Source: Ruegeria lacuscaerulensis
GTDB taxonomy: Bacteria; Pseudomonadota; Alphaproteobacteria; Rhodobacterales; Rhodobacteraceae
Direction: 5' to 3'
DNA length: 64,000 bases
Assembly: GCF_013033355.1 (NCBI RefSeq)
Contig: NZ_WQDY01000003.1
Location: 434,001-498,000 of the forward strand
This document shows positions 15,338-25,902 of the stretch, piece after piece. Position numbers and translations under genes: made by a program. Every line of letters begins with the position of its first letter. Within the stretch, counting starts at the first letter, position 1. Below the pieces are notes generated by a model. It did not search any database. It saw nothing but the letters and a program-made list of their open reading frames with translations, and was not told the origin of the DNA.

Positions 15338-18073
15338 TTATTCCTCGGCTTCTTCGTCACCCTGATCGGCGATCCATGCGACGCTAACGACCTCTTCGCC
15401 TTTCCCGGTGTTGAACACCCGCACGCCGCCCGCGCTGCGCGACCGGAAAGAAATGCCGTCGACCGGAACCCTGATCGACTGCCCCTTGGAGGTGGCCAGC
15501 ATGATCTGATCGTCGATCTCGACCGGGAACGAGGCCACAAGCTCTCCGCCGCGCATGGCTTTGTCCATCGCCGCAACGCCCATGCCGCCACGCCCGCGCA
15601 CGGGGTAATCGTGGCTGGAACTCAGCTTGCCTGCACCGCCCTTGGTGATCGTCAGGATCAAGTTTTCGGCTGCCGACATCTCGGCGTAGCGTTCCTGCGG
15701 CAGAACACTATCTGCGTTGCCTTCCTCGTCATCGCCCTCGGCCTCATCGGTGACACCGGCCATCAGGCGGCGCATCTTGAGGTAAGCCGCGCGCTCGTCC
15801 GAGCTCGCGTCGAAGTGACGGATGATCGACATCGAAACAACCTCATCCTCGCCGTTCAGGCGCACGCCCCGCACACCAACCGAGGATCGGCTGTTGAACA
15901 CCCGCACATCCGTGGACGGGAAGCGGATCGCGCGGCCGGATTTGGTAACCAGCATCACGTCGTCATCTTCGGAACAGATGCGCGCGTTGATCAGCTTGGT
16001 GTCGGCGTGCTCGTCCTCGAACTTCATGGCGATTTTGCCATTGCGCTTGACGTTGGTGAAATCCGACAGGCGGTTGCGCCGCACGGTGCCCGCGCTGGTG
16101 GCGAACATGATCTGCAGGTTTTCCCATTCCTCATCCGGCACATCCACTGGCATGATGGCTGCGATGGAGACACCGGTCGGGATCGGCAGGATATTGACGA
16201 TCGCCTTGCCTTTGCCGGTGCGCCCGGATTGCGGCAGGCGCCAGGTTTTGAGCTTGTAGACCATGCCGTCCGTGGTGAAGAACAGCAGCTGCGTATGGGT
16301 GTTGGCCACGAAGAGGGTGGTGACTACGTCCTCTTCCTTGGTCTGCATTCCCGACAAGCCCTTGCCGCCACGCTTTTGCGCCCGGAAATCGGCAAGCGGC
16401 GTGCGCTTGATATAACCGCCCGAGGTGACGGTTACGACCATGTCTTCCCGCTCGATCAGGTCTTCGTCTTCCATGTCGCCGGACCAGTCGACGATCTCGG
16501 TGCGACGGGGGACGGCAAACTGCTCACGGACTTCGCGCAGCTCATCGCCGATGATCGACATGATGCGTTCGCGTGAGGACAGGATATCGAGGTATTCCTT
16601 GATCTTGGCCGCCAGTTGCTCCAGCTCGTCCGTGACCTCTTTGACGCCCAGTTGGGTCAGTCGCTGCAGGCGCAGTTCCAGAATGGCGCGGGCCTGAACC
16701 TCGGTCAGGTTATAGGTGCCGTCGTCGTTCATCTTGGACAGAGGATCGTCGATCAGACGCAGGTAGCCCTCGATCTCGGCCGCAGGCCAACGGCGCGTCA
16801 TCAGTTTCTCGCGCGCCTCAGCCGCGTCAGCCGACGAACGGATGGTGGCAACCACTTCGTCTACGTTCGAAACGGCCACAGCCAGACCACACAGGATATG
16901 GCTGCGTTCCCGCGCTTTGCGCAGGTCATAGGCGGTGCGGCGGGCGACGACATCCTCACGGAAGTCGATGAACGAGGTCAGGAACCGGCGCAGAGTCAGC
17001 TGCTCGGGCCGACCACCGTTCAGCGCCAACATGTTGCAGCCAAAGGACGTCTGCATCGGCGAGAAACGATAAAGCTGGTTCAGCACCACCTCAGGCGTCG
17101 CATCGCGTTTCAACTCGACCACGACACGTACGCCGTTGCGGTCGGATTCGTCCTGCACATGAGCGACGCCTTCGATGCGTTTTTCACGCACCGCCTCGGC
17201 GATCTTTTCAATCATCGAGGCCTTGTTCACCTGATAGGGAATCTCGTCCACGACGATGGCGTAGCGGTCCTTGCGCAACTCTTCCACGCGGGTCTTGGCG
17301 CGGATGATGACGCTGCCGCGTCCTTCCAGATAAGCTTTGCGCGCACCGGACCGACCCAGCATGACGCCGCCGGTCGGGAAATCAGGGCCGGGGACGTATT
17401 CGATCAGTTGCTCCGACGTCAGGTCCGGATCGTCGATCAGCGCCAGCGTGGCGTCGACCACCTCACCTAGATTGTGCGGAGGGATATTCGTCGCCATACC
17501 CACGGCGATACCGCCGGCACCATTGACCAGCATGTTCGGGAACCGGGCGGGCAGGACGGTCGGCTCTTTATCCTTACCGTCGTAGTTGTCCTGAAAATCG
17601 ACCGTCTCTTTTTCGATGTCGGCCAGCAGAGAGGCGGCGGGCTTGTCCATCCGCACTTCGGTATATCGCATGGCCGCCGGGTTATCGCCGTCCATCGAGC
17701 CAAAGTTGCCCTGACCGTCAAGCAGTGGCAGCGACATCGAGAAATCCTGCGCCATCCGCACCAGCGCGTCATAAATCGCGCTGTCACCGTGCGGGTGGTA
17801 TTTACCCATCACATCGCCGACCGGACGGGCCGATTTGCGATAGGCCTTGTCATGGGTGTTGCCGGTTTCGTGCATCGCGTACAGAATCCGCCGGTGCACC
17901 GGTTTCAGCCCGTCGCGCAGATCAGGGATCGCGCGGCTGACGATGACCGACATGGCATAATCCAGATAGGACGTGCGCATCTCGGATTCGATAGACACCG
18001 TCGGACCGTCATAAACGGGGCGCTCGGGCGGGGTTTCATCCATGTTTTCTGGGGTTTCTGGCGTATCGCTCAC
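15338..18073 (-). CDS. gyrA: DNA gyrase subunit A
   Basis: A 911-residue type II topoisomerase breakage-reunion subunit. The catalytic Tyr is Y137 in [10 protein letters not shown]. The quinolone-resistance region reads [10 protein letters not shown] with Ser98 and Asp102 at the positions of E. coli Ser83 and Asp87, i.e. the susceptible form. The GyrA box is seen as QKRGGKG, and six beta-propeller repeats follow (for example VGVRGVRL and AGGVRVFNT). The acidic C-terminal tail (GDEEAEE) is typical. The gene is monocistronic with its own terminator; repeated GGGTAACA motifs lie in the 194-base gap to the divergent usg gene. Confidence 0.97.
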   Translation of the reverse strand: MSDTPETPENMDETPPERPVYDGPTVSIESEMRTSYLDYAMSVIVSRAIPDLRDGLKPVHRRILYAMHETGNTHDKAYRKSARPVGDVMGKYHPHGDSAIYDALVRMAQDFSMSLPLLDGQGNFGSMDGDNPAAMRYTEVRMDKPAASLLADIEKETVDFQDNYDGKDKEPTVLPARFPNMLVNGAGGIAVGMATNIPPHNLGEVVDATLALIDDPDLTSEQLIEYVPGPDFPTGGVMLGRSGARKAYLEGRGSVIIRAKTRVEELRKDRYAIVVDEIPYQVNKASMIEKIAEAVREKRIEGVAHVQDESDRNGVRVVVELKRDATPEVVLNQLYRFSPMQTSFGCNMLALNGGRPEQLTLRRFLTSFIDFREDVVARRTAYDLRKARERSHILCGLAVAVSNVDEVVATIRSSADAAEAREKLMTRRWPAAEIEGYLRLIDDPLSKMNDDGTYNLTEVQARAILELRLQRLTQLGVKEVTDELEQLAAKIKEYLDILSSRERIMSIIGDELREVREQFAVPRRTEIVDWSGDMEDEDLIEREDMVVTVTSGGYIKRTPLADFRAQKRGGKGLSGMQTKEEDVVTTLFVANTHTQLLFFTTDGMVYKLKTWRLPQSGRTGKGKAIVNILPIPTGVSIAAIMPVDVPDEEWENLQIMFATSAGTVRRNRLSDFTNVKRNGKIAMKFEDEHADTKLINARICSEDDDVMLVTKSGRAIRFPSTDVRVFNSRSSVGVRGVRLNGEDEVVSMSIIRHFDASSDERAAYLKMRRLMAGVTDEAEGDDEEGNADSVLPQERYAEMSAAENLILTITKGGAGKLSSSHDYPVRGRGGMGVAAMDKAMRGGELVASFPVEIDDQIMLATSKGQSIRVPVDGISFRSRSAGGVRVFNTGKGEEVVSVAWIADQGDEEAEE

Positions 18074-18177
18074 GTAAACTGCCCGATCTTTAGCTTGGGT
18101 CTATATCTTGTGGATGCACTCTATCAGACCCGGCACATAAGGTGCAAGCAAGCTGATCATTTCCGCCGAAAAAGCCA

Positions 18178-18207
18178 GGGTAACAGTTGGGTAACATATT
18201 GTTATCC
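18178..18207. promoter_or_regulatory. Three GGGTAACA-type repeats between gyrA and usg
   Basis: GGGTAACA occurs at 18178-18185 and 18189-18196 (11-base period) and is followed by the inverted near-copy TGTTATCC at 18200-18207. Helical-phase direct copies plus an inverted copy look like a binding-site array for a transcription factor. The factor is not identified. Confidence 0.35.
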
Positions 18208-18267
18208 AAGTATTAGGTGGTTTCCGTGCTACCCTAAAGAGACCTTGCAATAAACTTGGAGGTCTGA

Positions 18268-18537
18268 ATGACGCAAAGCGAAACCGAATTGATGCTGAAA
18301 GGGTACGGGCTGACAACGGCGGAATTCTTCTATCACATGCCCGACTATATCCACGTCCTGAACACGTTCATCTGGCAGGATTACGATCTTGCCCCGGACC
18401 ATCCGAAACTGTTCGATTTCATCGAATTCTGGCAGCGCGAGATCGACGGCCCGCTGCATTCCGTGCGCTATACGCATCGCAAGATGATCGCGCCGGGCGA
18501 ATGGCGCAACATGGTGGGTGAGTTTCGAGTAAACTAG
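18268..18537 (+). CDS. usg: Usg family protein
   Basis: An 89-residue protein matching the small alphaproteobacterial Usg family, first noted beside tryptophan genes; biochemical role unknown. Characteristic stretches are GYGLTTAEFFYHMPDY, LNTFIWQDYDLAPDHP and the HSVRYTHRKMIAPGEW segment. GGAGG lies 7 bases before the ATG. Its 3' end is 4 bases from the stop of the convergent caspase-like gene. It is not near the trp genes of this window, which are 26 kb away. Confidence 0.88.
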   Translation: MTQSETELMLKGYGLTTAEFFYHMPDYIHVLNTFIWQDYDLAPDHPKLFDFIEFWQREIDGPLHSVRYTHRKMIAPGEWRNMVGEFRVN

Positions 18538-18541
18538 CGGA

Positions 18542-20086
18542 TCAGCCGACCCGCCATGCATAGACTGAGCAGCCGGTTGAACCGCTGCCTGTAAAGCTGT
18601 TGCCATCTTCGGACAGGCGTCCACGCCAAGTCACCGTTATGCCCGGGAAGTAATCTGTACCGCTGAGTTGCTGATCGTTCAGAAAGACCACAGTGTTGGC
18701 GTTCTGTCCCAATGAATCAGTGAGGCTTCCGGTAAACTTATTCCCGCCCGCGTTGGCATAATTGATTGATCCCGTAACCTTGATGACCAAGGCGCAGGTC
18801 GCTTTGTATTTCCAGCTTCCGGTCAGGGTCACAGCCGGTGCTGTCGGTGTTCGGGCAGAGGCCACGGCTTTGCAAACCGTTCCGCTTTTTGCGTCAAGCT
18901 CCTCGAGCGCGTGTTTCGTGCCCAGATCATCAGCGCCCAGCTCCGAGCCACTGGCGGACAGATAGTTGGCAAAAGCGCGTCGGGTCCTGGGGCCGGCGAT
19001 TCCGTCCGCTCCACCGGCGCTACATCCAAGCCTGTTCAATGCAGCTTGTGTTTCGCGCATGACCTTAATGTCATCGGAAACAACTGGCAGCTCATTGTCG
19101 AAGGGAACAGTGTCATCGGTCTGCGTTAAGGTATCTGAGCTGACCAAAACCTCTCGGAGTTGCAGTGCAACTTGATAGGAATAGTCATCAGATTGATCCG
19201 AGTAGTTTTCAAGAAACGTGTCGAAAGCGGCAATCGTGCCGACGGACCGCGCAATGCTCAGATCGGCGCGAATATCCGTTACGGGCGCCGCTGCGGCTGC
19301 TGTTGTCTCCAGAGCGGCGGGCGTGAAATAGAAATCACCCAGCAATTCGTCATAATACGCAGGGACTTGGTTATGCTGAACGGTCCGGGAAAGGTCGCGC
19401 ACTTCGGTGCGCAGGTCGGCGACCATACTGCGCAATTCCAGCCCGGGTTCTGACAGACGCGGCAGCAGGGCGCGGGTGAACACCGAGTTTTGCGCCGCGT
19501 CCTCATCGCTCAGCCGGTCCAGGGCCATCTGGCCAGCGCCAGCCGAGAAAATCACAAACATCCCTTGCGGTGTGTTGATCCGACCAAGACCACGTGTTCC
19601 GCCGATGCTGCGCCCATTCGTCGTTTCAAAAGGGTTGTCGCGGCATGCATCGATGATCGCGATAGAAGTTCGCGCACCAGTGGCGCGCACACGATCCAAC
19701 AGGCTCGACAGGGCTATGGACTCGGCTTTTACAAAGCCGGTCTCGCCGGACGTGGGGGTTACAATGTCGGTCGGCAGCAGATAGTTCTCTCCGTCGATTT
19801 CAACGCCATGTCCTGCGAAGAAAACAAACGCGGTATCGCCCGCATCCAGTTGGGATGTGAATTCTGAAATGCGCTGGTTCATACCACGACGATCAAGGTT
19901 GAGGCCGGTGATTGTCTGGAAGCCCAAACCTTGCAGTTTTTCCGAAACTGCCTCGGCATCGGCCACGGCCTTTTGCAAATCGACCACCGTATCGTAGCTG
20001 TCATTTCCGATGACGAGGGCCAGACGCTCTTGCGCGAACAAGGGCATGCCAATGACCGCAAACCAAACGATCCAAAACCATTTCAT
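18542..20086 (-). CDS. Secreted caspase family (C14) protein
   Basis: A 514-residue protein with an N-terminal signal peptide (hydrophobic residues 3-18, cleavage near LFAQ). The caspase p20-like domain spans about residues 20-250: His93 in FVFFAGHGVEIDG and Cys148 in SIAIIDACRDNPF form the expected dyad. A peptidoglycan-binding-like repeat follows at about 345-385 (TQAALNRLGCSAGGADG followed by IAGPRTRRAF). A C-terminal beta-rich segment contains several Cys. Proteolytic activity is expected from the dyad; substrate and trigger are unknown. It converges on usg and is divergent from the SYLF protein gene at 20246. Confidence 0.86.
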   Translation of the reverse strand: MKWFWIVWFAVIGMPLFAQERLALVIGNDSYDTVVDLQKAVADAEAVSEKLQGLGFQTITGLNLDRRGMNQRISEFTSQLDAGDTAFVFFAGHGVEIDGENYLLPTDIVTPTSGETGFVKAESIALSSLLDRVRATGARTSIAIIDACRDNPFETTNGRSIGGTRGLGRINTPQGMFVIFSAGAGQMALDRLSDEDAAQNSVFTRALLPRLSEPGLELRSMVADLRTEVRDLSRTVQHNQVPAYYDELLGDFYFTPAALETTAAAAAPVTDIRADLSIARSVGTIAAFDTFLENYSDQSDDYSYQVALQLREVLVSSDTLTQTDDTVPFDNELPVVSDDIKVMRETQAALNRLGCSAGGADGIAGPRTRRAFANYLSASGSELGADDLGTKHALEELDAKSGTVCKAVASARTPTAPAVTLTGSWKYKATCALVIKVTGSINYANAGGNKFTGSLTDSLGQNANTVVFLNDQQLSGTDYFPGITVTWRGRLSEDGNSFTGSGSTGCSVYAWRVG

Positions 20087-20245
20087 CCGGGCTACCTTTC
20101 ATCAGTCGACCTGCGGAAAACATAGCGTGTAGTAGTGAAAAGGTCAGTGACTTCGATTACATTGCCTTGTCGGGCATGGATCGTAGATTTTGAAGCGTGT
20201 TTGCTTATGATCTGTTTTCAAGAGTGACCGTTCGAGGAGGAGCAG

Positions 20246-20911
20246 ATGAACAGGTTAAGTTTCGTGATCGCAGTCGCGACCATGTTGGGCAGTCCGGTTT
20301 TGGCGGACGGCATAATGGGAAACCTGAAAAAAGGGGCCGAAAAGGTCGGGCAAACTGTCGGCAAAGGTGTCGATGCGGTTGGTGATACCGTAGATTCGAC
20401 TACTGAACTTTTGTCAAACGAGGCCACACCGGAAGAAACGCGTGCCAAGTTAGACGCTATGGCCAGCCAGATCTTGAACCAGCTCATGGTCGAAAACCCA
20501 CAGGCTCAGGCGCTATATGACATTAGCGCAGGGTATGCTGTGTTTGATTCCCGTAAAATCACTGTATTCCCGGTTGCCGCAGGTTACGGGCGTGGGGTGG
20601 CCGTTTCGAAAGAAACGGGCGAGCACACCTACATGAACATGGGCACGGGCGGTGTAGGAGCTGCGCTTGGCATTGGCGGATTTGAAACGAAATATGTGAT
20701 CCTGTTCGAAACTCAGGCAGATTTGGACAAGTTTATCGACCAAGGATACGATGCAACTGCAGAAGCCGAAGCCATGCACGGCTACGAAAAAGAGGGCGAC
20801 ACCCTGCGTTTTACCGATGGGCGGTCATTCTTTGTGCTCAGTAAAAAAGGCTGGCGCGTGTCCGCAGGGGCTTCGGGAACAAAATACTGGAAGTCTCCTG
20901 AACTGAACTAG
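20246..20911 (+). CDS. SYLF/Ysc84-type lipid-binding protein, secreted
   Basis: A 221-residue protein with a signal peptide (MNRLSFVIAVATMLGSPVLA). A glycine-rich amphipathic segment (about residues 25-52, resembling Rv/BON-type stress proteins) is followed by a SYLF domain: ALYDISAGYAVFDSRKITV, GYGRGVAV, MNMGTGGVGAALGIGGFETK. The family binds lipids or membranes. GAGGAG precedes the ATG. It ends on a CTAG shared with the convergent radical SAM gene (20908-20911). Confidence 0.84.
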   Translation: MNRLSFVIAVATMLGSPVLADGIMGNLKKGAEKVGQTVGKGVDAVGDTVDSTTELLSNEATPEETRAKLDAMASQILNQLMVENPQAQALYDISAGYAVFDSRKITVFPVAAGYGRGVAVSKETGEHTYMNMGTGGVGAALGIGGFETKYVILFETQADLDKFIDQGYDATAEAEAMHGYEKEGDTLRFTDGRSFFVLSKKGWRVSAGASGTKYWKSPELN

Positions 20912-21861
20912 CCTGAACAGCTCGCACCACCCAACACGCAAAACTTGGCGCAATGAGGATGGTTCAGATGCACGTCCGCTTCGGCTTCGGCCAGAGTGGA
21001 CCCCATTTCGAACTCGGGCTCATACGCCAACAAGGTGCAGGCCAGAACCGCGGGCTTTTCCGCGCCTTTGCGTTTCACGACCATCCGAGCATTTGAACAC
21101 ATGACGGCTTCGGGGGATTTGTCTAGAATGCCCCAACAAGCTGTTGTGATCTCGGGTACTTCGATGGTTTCATCCATTTCGGGGAACAGAACGGTTTGAG
21201 CCGGGTTCTGCGCGTCAATGTCAAAACCGTGTTGCTGGAAGAATGACGCATATCCGGTACGGCTGTCAGCATCACTGTCGCCCCACACCGTACGACCGGC
21301 AACTGCCATCTGAAACCCGTTGTCGCGCAACCACTCCATTCCGGTTACTGTCTTGGCAAAGCTGCCTTTGCCGCGCTCCTCATCATGCAGGGCAGGGTTG
21401 TAGTGGTCGACGGAAATCCGAAGGGTCAGCTTATCCCCATAATCTTGCTGCAACGCCAGCAGTCCGTCGCGCATCTTCCGGCGCATCATTGGCACCATCG
21501 CATTGGTCAGAATCAAAACCTCATAACCGCGTTCAAGAGCGGCGCGGGTCATGTCGATCATCTCGGGGTTCATGAACGGCTCGCCGCCGGTAAAGCCGAT
21601 CTCGCGTATGGGCCAGTTTCGCTGTTCGATCTGGTCCAGATAGTCGCGCACTTCGTCAGCAGTGATATAGACCAGTGCGTCATTGGTCGGGCTGCTGAGG
21701 ATATAGCAGTTCTGGCATTCGATGTTGCACAATGTACCAGTGTTGAACCACAACGTTTCGGGGTTCTTCAACGCCACCGTCGCACGGGTTTGCCCGTCCG
21801 CCGTTACCAATTTGTCCTGAAATTTGCCGATATTGGCGCTGCTTGGGGCGTTGTCTTTCAT
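20908..21861 (-). CDS. Radical SAM protein with Cys-rich C-terminus
   Basis: A 317-residue radical SAM enzyme. The iron-sulfur site C45-x3-C49-x2-C52 (GTLCNIECQNCYILSS) is followed by the SAM-contact GFTGGEPFMNPE near residue 93 and beta-strand motifs LILTNAMV and LRISVDHY. The last third carries six further Cys (TACWG, VMCSN, LACTLL, HCAKFCVLGGASCSG), spaced as if to hold an auxiliary cluster of the SPASM/twitch kind. Such tails are common in peptide- or protein-modifying radical SAM enzymes, but no obvious precursor peptide is next to it, and the substrate is unknown. Stop codons of this gene and the SYLF gene overlap. Confidence 0.85.
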   Translation of the reverse strand: MKDNAPSSANIGKFQDKLVTADGQTRATVALKNPETLWFNTGTLCNIECQNCYILSSPTNDALVYITADEVRDYLDQIEQRNWPIREIGFTGGEPFMNPEMIDMTRAALERGYEVLILTNAMVPMMRRKMRDGLLALQQDYGDKLTLRISVDHYNPALHDEERGKGSFAKTVTGMEWLRDNGFQMAVAGRTVWGDSDADSRTGYASFFQQHGFDIDAQNPAQTVLFPEMDETIEVPEITTACWGILDKSPEAVMCSNARMVVKRKGAEKPAVLACTLLAYEPEFEMGSTLAEAEADVHLNHPHCAKFCVLGGASCSG

Positions 21862-22024
21862 TCCGGTATCCGGTTCTTTGAAGTCATGTCACTGAATTAG
21901 CTGTTTGATATGGGTTCGTTAAGTGCGACATCAACGACCTGACAAAGTTTTGAAGATGAGGACAATGGCCCCGATGGTTGCGCTAACATTGGACATAACC
22001 CAGAGGGCAAGGTAAGGAAAACAC

Positions 22025-23473
22025 ATGGTTTCTCGTGTTATCCCTGTTGACCCCTTCGACCTGGTCATATTTGGCGGAACCGGTGATCTTGCGCAGCGCA
22101 AGATCCTGCCGGCCCTGTTTCGCCGGTTTTGCGCCGGGCAATGGGCCGAGGGCGCGCAACTCATCGGGGCTGCGCGGACCAGTTATGACAGCGTTTCGTT
22201 TCGCAAAGTCGTCCGCGAATCGCTTTTGAAATTCGCTGCAAAGCAGTGCAAAAACGGTCCTGCGTTAGAGGCATTTTTGCAGCGTATCGATTATGTCGCG
22301 CTCGACGGTTCGTCAAAGGATGGGTGGGCGCAATTGGCGGACAAGCTCAAACCCGAGCGGGTCCGGGCGTTCTACTTTTCAGTAGGGCCAAACTTGTTCG
22401 GACCCTTGGCCGAGAGGATCGAGGCTCATGACCTGATTTCACCATTGACGCGGATCGTGGTGGAAAAGCCTTTTGGCCATGATCTGGCCAGTGCTCAGGC
22501 GTTGAACGCGACTTTGGCCGCTCATTTCTCGGAAAAACAGATTTACCGGATCGATCACTACCTTGGAAAAGAGACGGTCCAGAACCTGATGGCCGTGCGC
22601 TTTGGAAACATGCTGTTCGAACCGCTCTGGAACAGTCAATATGTCGATCACATCCAGATAACGGTGGCCGAGTCCGTCGGGATTGACGGGCGCGAAGAGT
22701 ATTACGAGCGCGCGGGTGCGATGCGTGACATGATGCAGAACCACCTCATGCAGCTGTTGTGCCTGATCGCGATGGAGCCTCCGGCGAAGTTTGACCCCGA
22801 CTCCGTGCGGGACGAAAAACTCAAGGTAATCCGCGCTCTGGACCCGGTCGAGCCGCACCATATCGTTCGCGGCCAGTTCGAGGATGAAGATACCGGGTAT
22901 CGCCAAATCGTAGGCAATCCGCGCTCGACCACGGAAAGCTATGTGGCGCTGAAGGCGCATGTCAGCAATTGGCGATGGGCGGGCACTCCATTCTATTTGC
23001 GCACCGGCAAGCGGTTGGTCGCGCGGTCTTCGGTGATCAACGTAATGTTCAAGGACGCGCCGCACTCGATCTTTGGCGCTGACGCCGGCCGGCACGCGAA
23101 TGTCTTGTCAATCCGGTTGCAACCAAACGAAGGCATTACCTTGAAGGTGACGATCAAAGAGCCGGGGCCGGGCGGAATGCGTTTGGTCGACGTGCCGCTG
23201 GACATGAGTTTTGCCGAGGCATTGGGGCCGGAAAATCAGGACCCACCCGACGCTTATGAGCGGTTGGTGATGGACGTCATACGCGGCAACCAGACCCTGT
23301 TCATGCGCGGCGATGAGGTCGAGGCCGCATGGGCCTGGACCGATCCGGTTATTGCAGGTTGGCAGGCGCGCGGCGATGTGCCGAAACCATATGATAGCGG
23401 CAGCACAGGTCCGGGCGACGCCGAGCTGCTGATGAAACGAGACGGTCGCCGCTGGCAAGGAATAAACCCATGA
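22025..23473 (+). CDS. zwf: Glucose-6-phosphate 1-dehydrogenase
   Basis: A 482-residue enzyme that oxidises glucose 6-phosphate to 6-phosphogluconolactone with NADP/NAD. The nucleotide-binding FGGTGDLAQRKILPALF begins near residue 15, and the active-site RIDHYLGKETVQN with the catalytic His lies near 176-188. WAGTPFYLRTGKRL is also typical. It is the first gene of zwf-pgl-pgi; its stop overlaps the pgl start by 4 bases. The set feeds carbon into the Entner-Doudoroff and oxidative pentose phosphate pathways, but edd and eda are not in the window. Confidence 0.96.
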   Translation: MVSRVIPVDPFDLVIFGGTGDLAQRKILPALFRRFCAGQWAEGAQLIGAARTSYDSVSFRKVVRESLLKFAAKQCKNGPALEAFLQRIDYVALDGSSKDGWAQLADKLKPERVRAFYFSVGPNLFGPLAERIEAHDLISPLTRIVVEKPFGHDLASAQALNATLAAHFSEKQIYRIDHYLGKETVQNLMAVRFGNMLFEPLWNSQYVDHIQITVAESVGIDGREEYYERAGAMRDMMQNHLMQLLCLIAMEPPAKFDPDSVRDEKLKVIRALDPVEPHHIVRGQFEDEDTGYRQIVGNPRSTTESYVALKAHVSNWRWAGTPFYLRTGKRLVARSSVINVMFKDAPHSIFGADAGRHANVLSIRLQPNEGITLKVTIKEPGPGGMRLVDVPLDMSFAEALGPENQDPPDAYERLVMDVIRGNQTLFMRGDEVEAAWAWTDPVIAGWQARGDVPKPYDSGSTGPGDAELLMKRDGRRWQGINP

Positions 23474-24141
23474 AAATTCAGGAATACCCCGACCGGGACA
23501 TGCTGGCTATCGACGTTGCCAACGCGTTGGCCGGAGAGCTTGAGGCCGCCTTGCTGCACCATGACATGGTCTCGTTCGCGGTGCCCGGTGGCACCACGCC
23601 GGGGCCGATCTTTGACGGATTGTGCGCCGCTGATCTGGAGTGGGACCGCGTTCGCATCCTGCCCACCGATGAACGCTGCGTCCCCGGTGACAGCGAGCGT
23701 TCGAATGAACGACTGATCCGTCAACGCTTGCTGACAAATCGCGCTTCGGTCGCGCAATATGTTCCCCTGTATGTCGACGGTAAAGACCCGGACGCAGTTC
23801 TGCCCGAGATCGAAAGCCTTATCTCCCCGGTTCTGCCCTTGTCTGTCCTGGTTCTGGGCATGGGCGAGGACATGCACACTGCCTCGCTGTTTCCGGGGAT
23901 GGAGGGGCTTGCCGCTGCCTTGGACAGTCACGCACCACCGCTGGCCGTTGCGCGTACACAGACCCAGCCCGAAGCACGCATTTCGCTGACGGCACCCGTA
24001 CTGGACGGAGCGCTGTCCAAGCATCTGGTTATTTTCGGCGCGGCCAAGCGCGACGCTTTGAACAAGGCGATGGCCTTGCCGCCGGAAGAGGCACCGATTG
24101 GCGCTGTTCTCAGCGGTATGACAGTTCATTGGGCGGAGTGA
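23470..24141 (+). CDS. pgl: 6-phosphogluconolactonase
   Basis: A 223-residue DevB-type lactonase that hydrolyses 6-phosphogluconolactone to 6-phosphogluconate. Family elements are [17 protein letters not shown], the catalytic-region [19 protein letters not shown] and [17 protein letters not shown]. It is translationally coupled to zwf (ATGA at 23470-23473) and followed 4 bases later by pgi. Confidence 0.94.
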   Translation: MKIQEYPDRDMLAIDVANALAGELEAALLHHDMVSFAVPGGTTPGPIFDGLCAADLEWDRVRILPTDERCVPGDSERSNERLIRQRLLTNRASVAQYVPLYVDGKDPDAVLPEIESLISPVLPLSVLVLGMGEDMHTASLFPGMEGLAAALDSHAPPLAVARTQTQPEARISLTAPVLDGALSKHLVIFGAAKRDALNKAMALPPEEAPIGAVLSGMTVHWAE

Positions 24142-24145
24142 GGCG

Positions 24146-25753
24146 ATGAAACTGGATGATCTCAAGAGTCTGTCGGACGACAGTAAGACCATTCTGCAGC
24201 TGTTCGATCAGCACCCCGACCGGGCGCAGGCGTTTTCAGCCTCAACCGGTGATTTGTTGTTCGACTATTCCAAGACCCAGATTGACGCCGATATTCGCAC
24301 AGCTCTGATCGGTCTTTGCGACCAATCGAATCTGGCTGATCGTCGTGACGCCATGTTCTCGGGCGCTAAGATCAACGAAACCGAAGGCCGCGCGGTTTTG
24401 CATACAGCGCTGCGTAACCTCGACGGTGGCCCGGTCGAGGTCGACGGGCTGGATGTCATGCCCGACGTTCTGGAAACTCTGCAACAGATGCGGGTCTTTG
24501 CGGAAGAAGTGCGTGGGGGAACCTATGCTGGGGCAGGGGGCAGTTTTACCGATGTGGTGAATATCGGCATTGGCGGGTCCGATTTGGGGCCGGTGATGGC
24601 GACGCATGCGCTGTCGCCGTATCACGACGGCCCTCGGCTACACTATGTATCCAATGTGGATGGGGCGCATATCGCAGATATTCTGCGCCAGCTGGACCCG
24701 ACGCGTACTCTGGTGATTGTGGCCTCGAAAACCTTCACAACGATCGAAACCATGACCAATGCCCGTACGGCACGGGCTTGGATGTCCGAGGGGGGCGGCG
24801 ATCCGGCACGCCAATTCGCTGCCGTCTCAAGCGCCATGGACAAAACCCGGGCCTTTGGCATTCCCGAAGAGCGCGTGTTCGGGTTTGCCGATTGGGTCGG
24901 TGGGCGGTACTCGGTTTGGGGGCCGGTGGGCTTGCCGGTGATGATCGCCGTGGGATCGACCGCGTTTGACGCATTCCTGCGCGGCGCTCAGTCGATGGAC
25001 GTTCATTTCCGGGCCGCCGATTGGATCGAGAATATGCCTGTCATGCTGGCCCTTGTGGGTATATGGCATCGGCAAGTGCAGGGGCACGCCAGCCGAGCGG
25101 TTTTGCCCTATGATCAACGTCTTCTGCGTCTGCCCGCCTATTTCCAACAGCTTGAGATGGAGTCGAACGGCAAATCCGTCGCGATGGATGGTTCAACCTT
25201 GGATGTATCCTCGGGGCCTGTGGTCTGGGGGGAACCCGGAACCAACGGTCAGCATGCCTTTTACCAACTGATCCACCAAGGCACCGACGTGATCCCGTGC
25301 GAGTTCATGGTCGCAGCCCAAGGGCACGAGCCTGAATTGGCCCATCATCATCGCTTGTTGCTGTCCAACTGTCTGGCGCAATCCGAGGCGTTAATGCAAG
25401 GTCGATCCTTGGAGGAGGCGCGAAGCCGGATGGCCGCCAAGGGGCTGGACGGGGCCGAGCTAGAACGTCAGGCGCGCCACCGTGTTTTTCCCGGTAATCG
25501 TCCGTCGACCACATTGATCTATCCGCAGCTTACACCGTTTGTGCTGGGTCAGATCATTGCGCTTTATGAACACCGCGTCTTTGTTGAAGGTGTTCTGCTG
25601 GGTATCAACTCGTTCGATCAATGGGGTGTCGAACTGGGTAAAGAGCTTGCGACCTCGCTGGGTCCGATCGTGGACGGAGAGGAAGACACCGCTGGAAAAG
25701 ACGGTTCGACTGCCGCTTTGGTCGAATACGCGTTGCGACACCGGGCTGAGTGA
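24146..25753 (+). CDS. pgi: Glucose-6-phosphate isomerase
   Basis: A 535-residue isomerase interconverting glucose 6-phosphate and fructose 6-phosphate. Signature segments are [48 protein letters not shown], the catalytic-base region [17 protein letters not shown], and GVELGKELA near the C-terminus. It is the third gene of the zwf-pgl-pgi operon and links gluconeogenic fructose 6-phosphate to the oxidative branch. Confidence 0.96.
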   Translation: MKLDDLKSLSDDSKTILQLFDQHPDRAQAFSASTGDLLFDYSKTQIDADIRTALIGLCDQSNLADRRDAMFSGAKINETEGRAVLHTALRNLDGGPVEVDGLDVMPDVLETLQQMRVFAEEVRGGTYAGAGGSFTDVVNIGIGGSDLGPVMATHALSPYHDGPRLHYVSNVDGAHIADILRQLDPTRTLVIVASKTFTTIETMTNARTARAWMSEGGGDPARQFAAVSSAMDKTRAFGIPEERVFGFADWVGGRYSVWGPVGLPVMIAVGSTAFDAFLRGAQSMDVHFRAADWIENMPVMLALVGIWHRQVQGHASRAVLPYDQRLLRLPAYFQQLEMESNGKSVAMDGSTLDVSSGPVVWGEPGTNGQHAFYQLIHQGTDVIPCEFMVAAQGHEPELAHHHRLLLSNCLAQSEALMQGRSLEEARSRMAAKGLDGAELERQARHRVFPGNRPSTTLIYPQLTPFVLGQIIALYEHRVFVEGVLLGINSFDQWGVELGKELATSLGPIVDGEEDTAGKDGSTAALVEYALRHRAE

Positions 25754-25902
25754 CCCTCAGCTTGCCGCCGTGCGGACGCATAAACCTGTTGTAAGGCAAT
25801 GGATTGCTTGGCAGGGTTTTCCCAATCACTTGGTCTTTCAACTGGCCGAGCTAATATGTGGTGCCGCCGACAAGAAGCGGTATCAATAAAGGGAGGATGT
25901 CC

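Noticed and set aside
15611..16576. Long open frame on the plus strand inside gyrA (321 codons)
   Set aside because: Shadow of the GC-rich gyrA coding strand; the translation is His/Asp/Arg-rich with no family motif and no ribosome binding site.
21931..22026. A 31-codon hydrophobic peptide on the minus strand (MCFPYLALWVMSNVSATIGA at start) in the gap upstream of zwf
   Set aside because: It looks like a membrane peptide, but its start codon lies on the CATG of the zwf start, its reverse strand contains the zwf ribosome binding site, and no suitable site of its own is present; probably chance.
23254..24192. A 312-codon minus-strand frame over zwf and pgl
   Set aside because: Antisense to two unambiguous enzymes with conserved motifs; no family resemblance.
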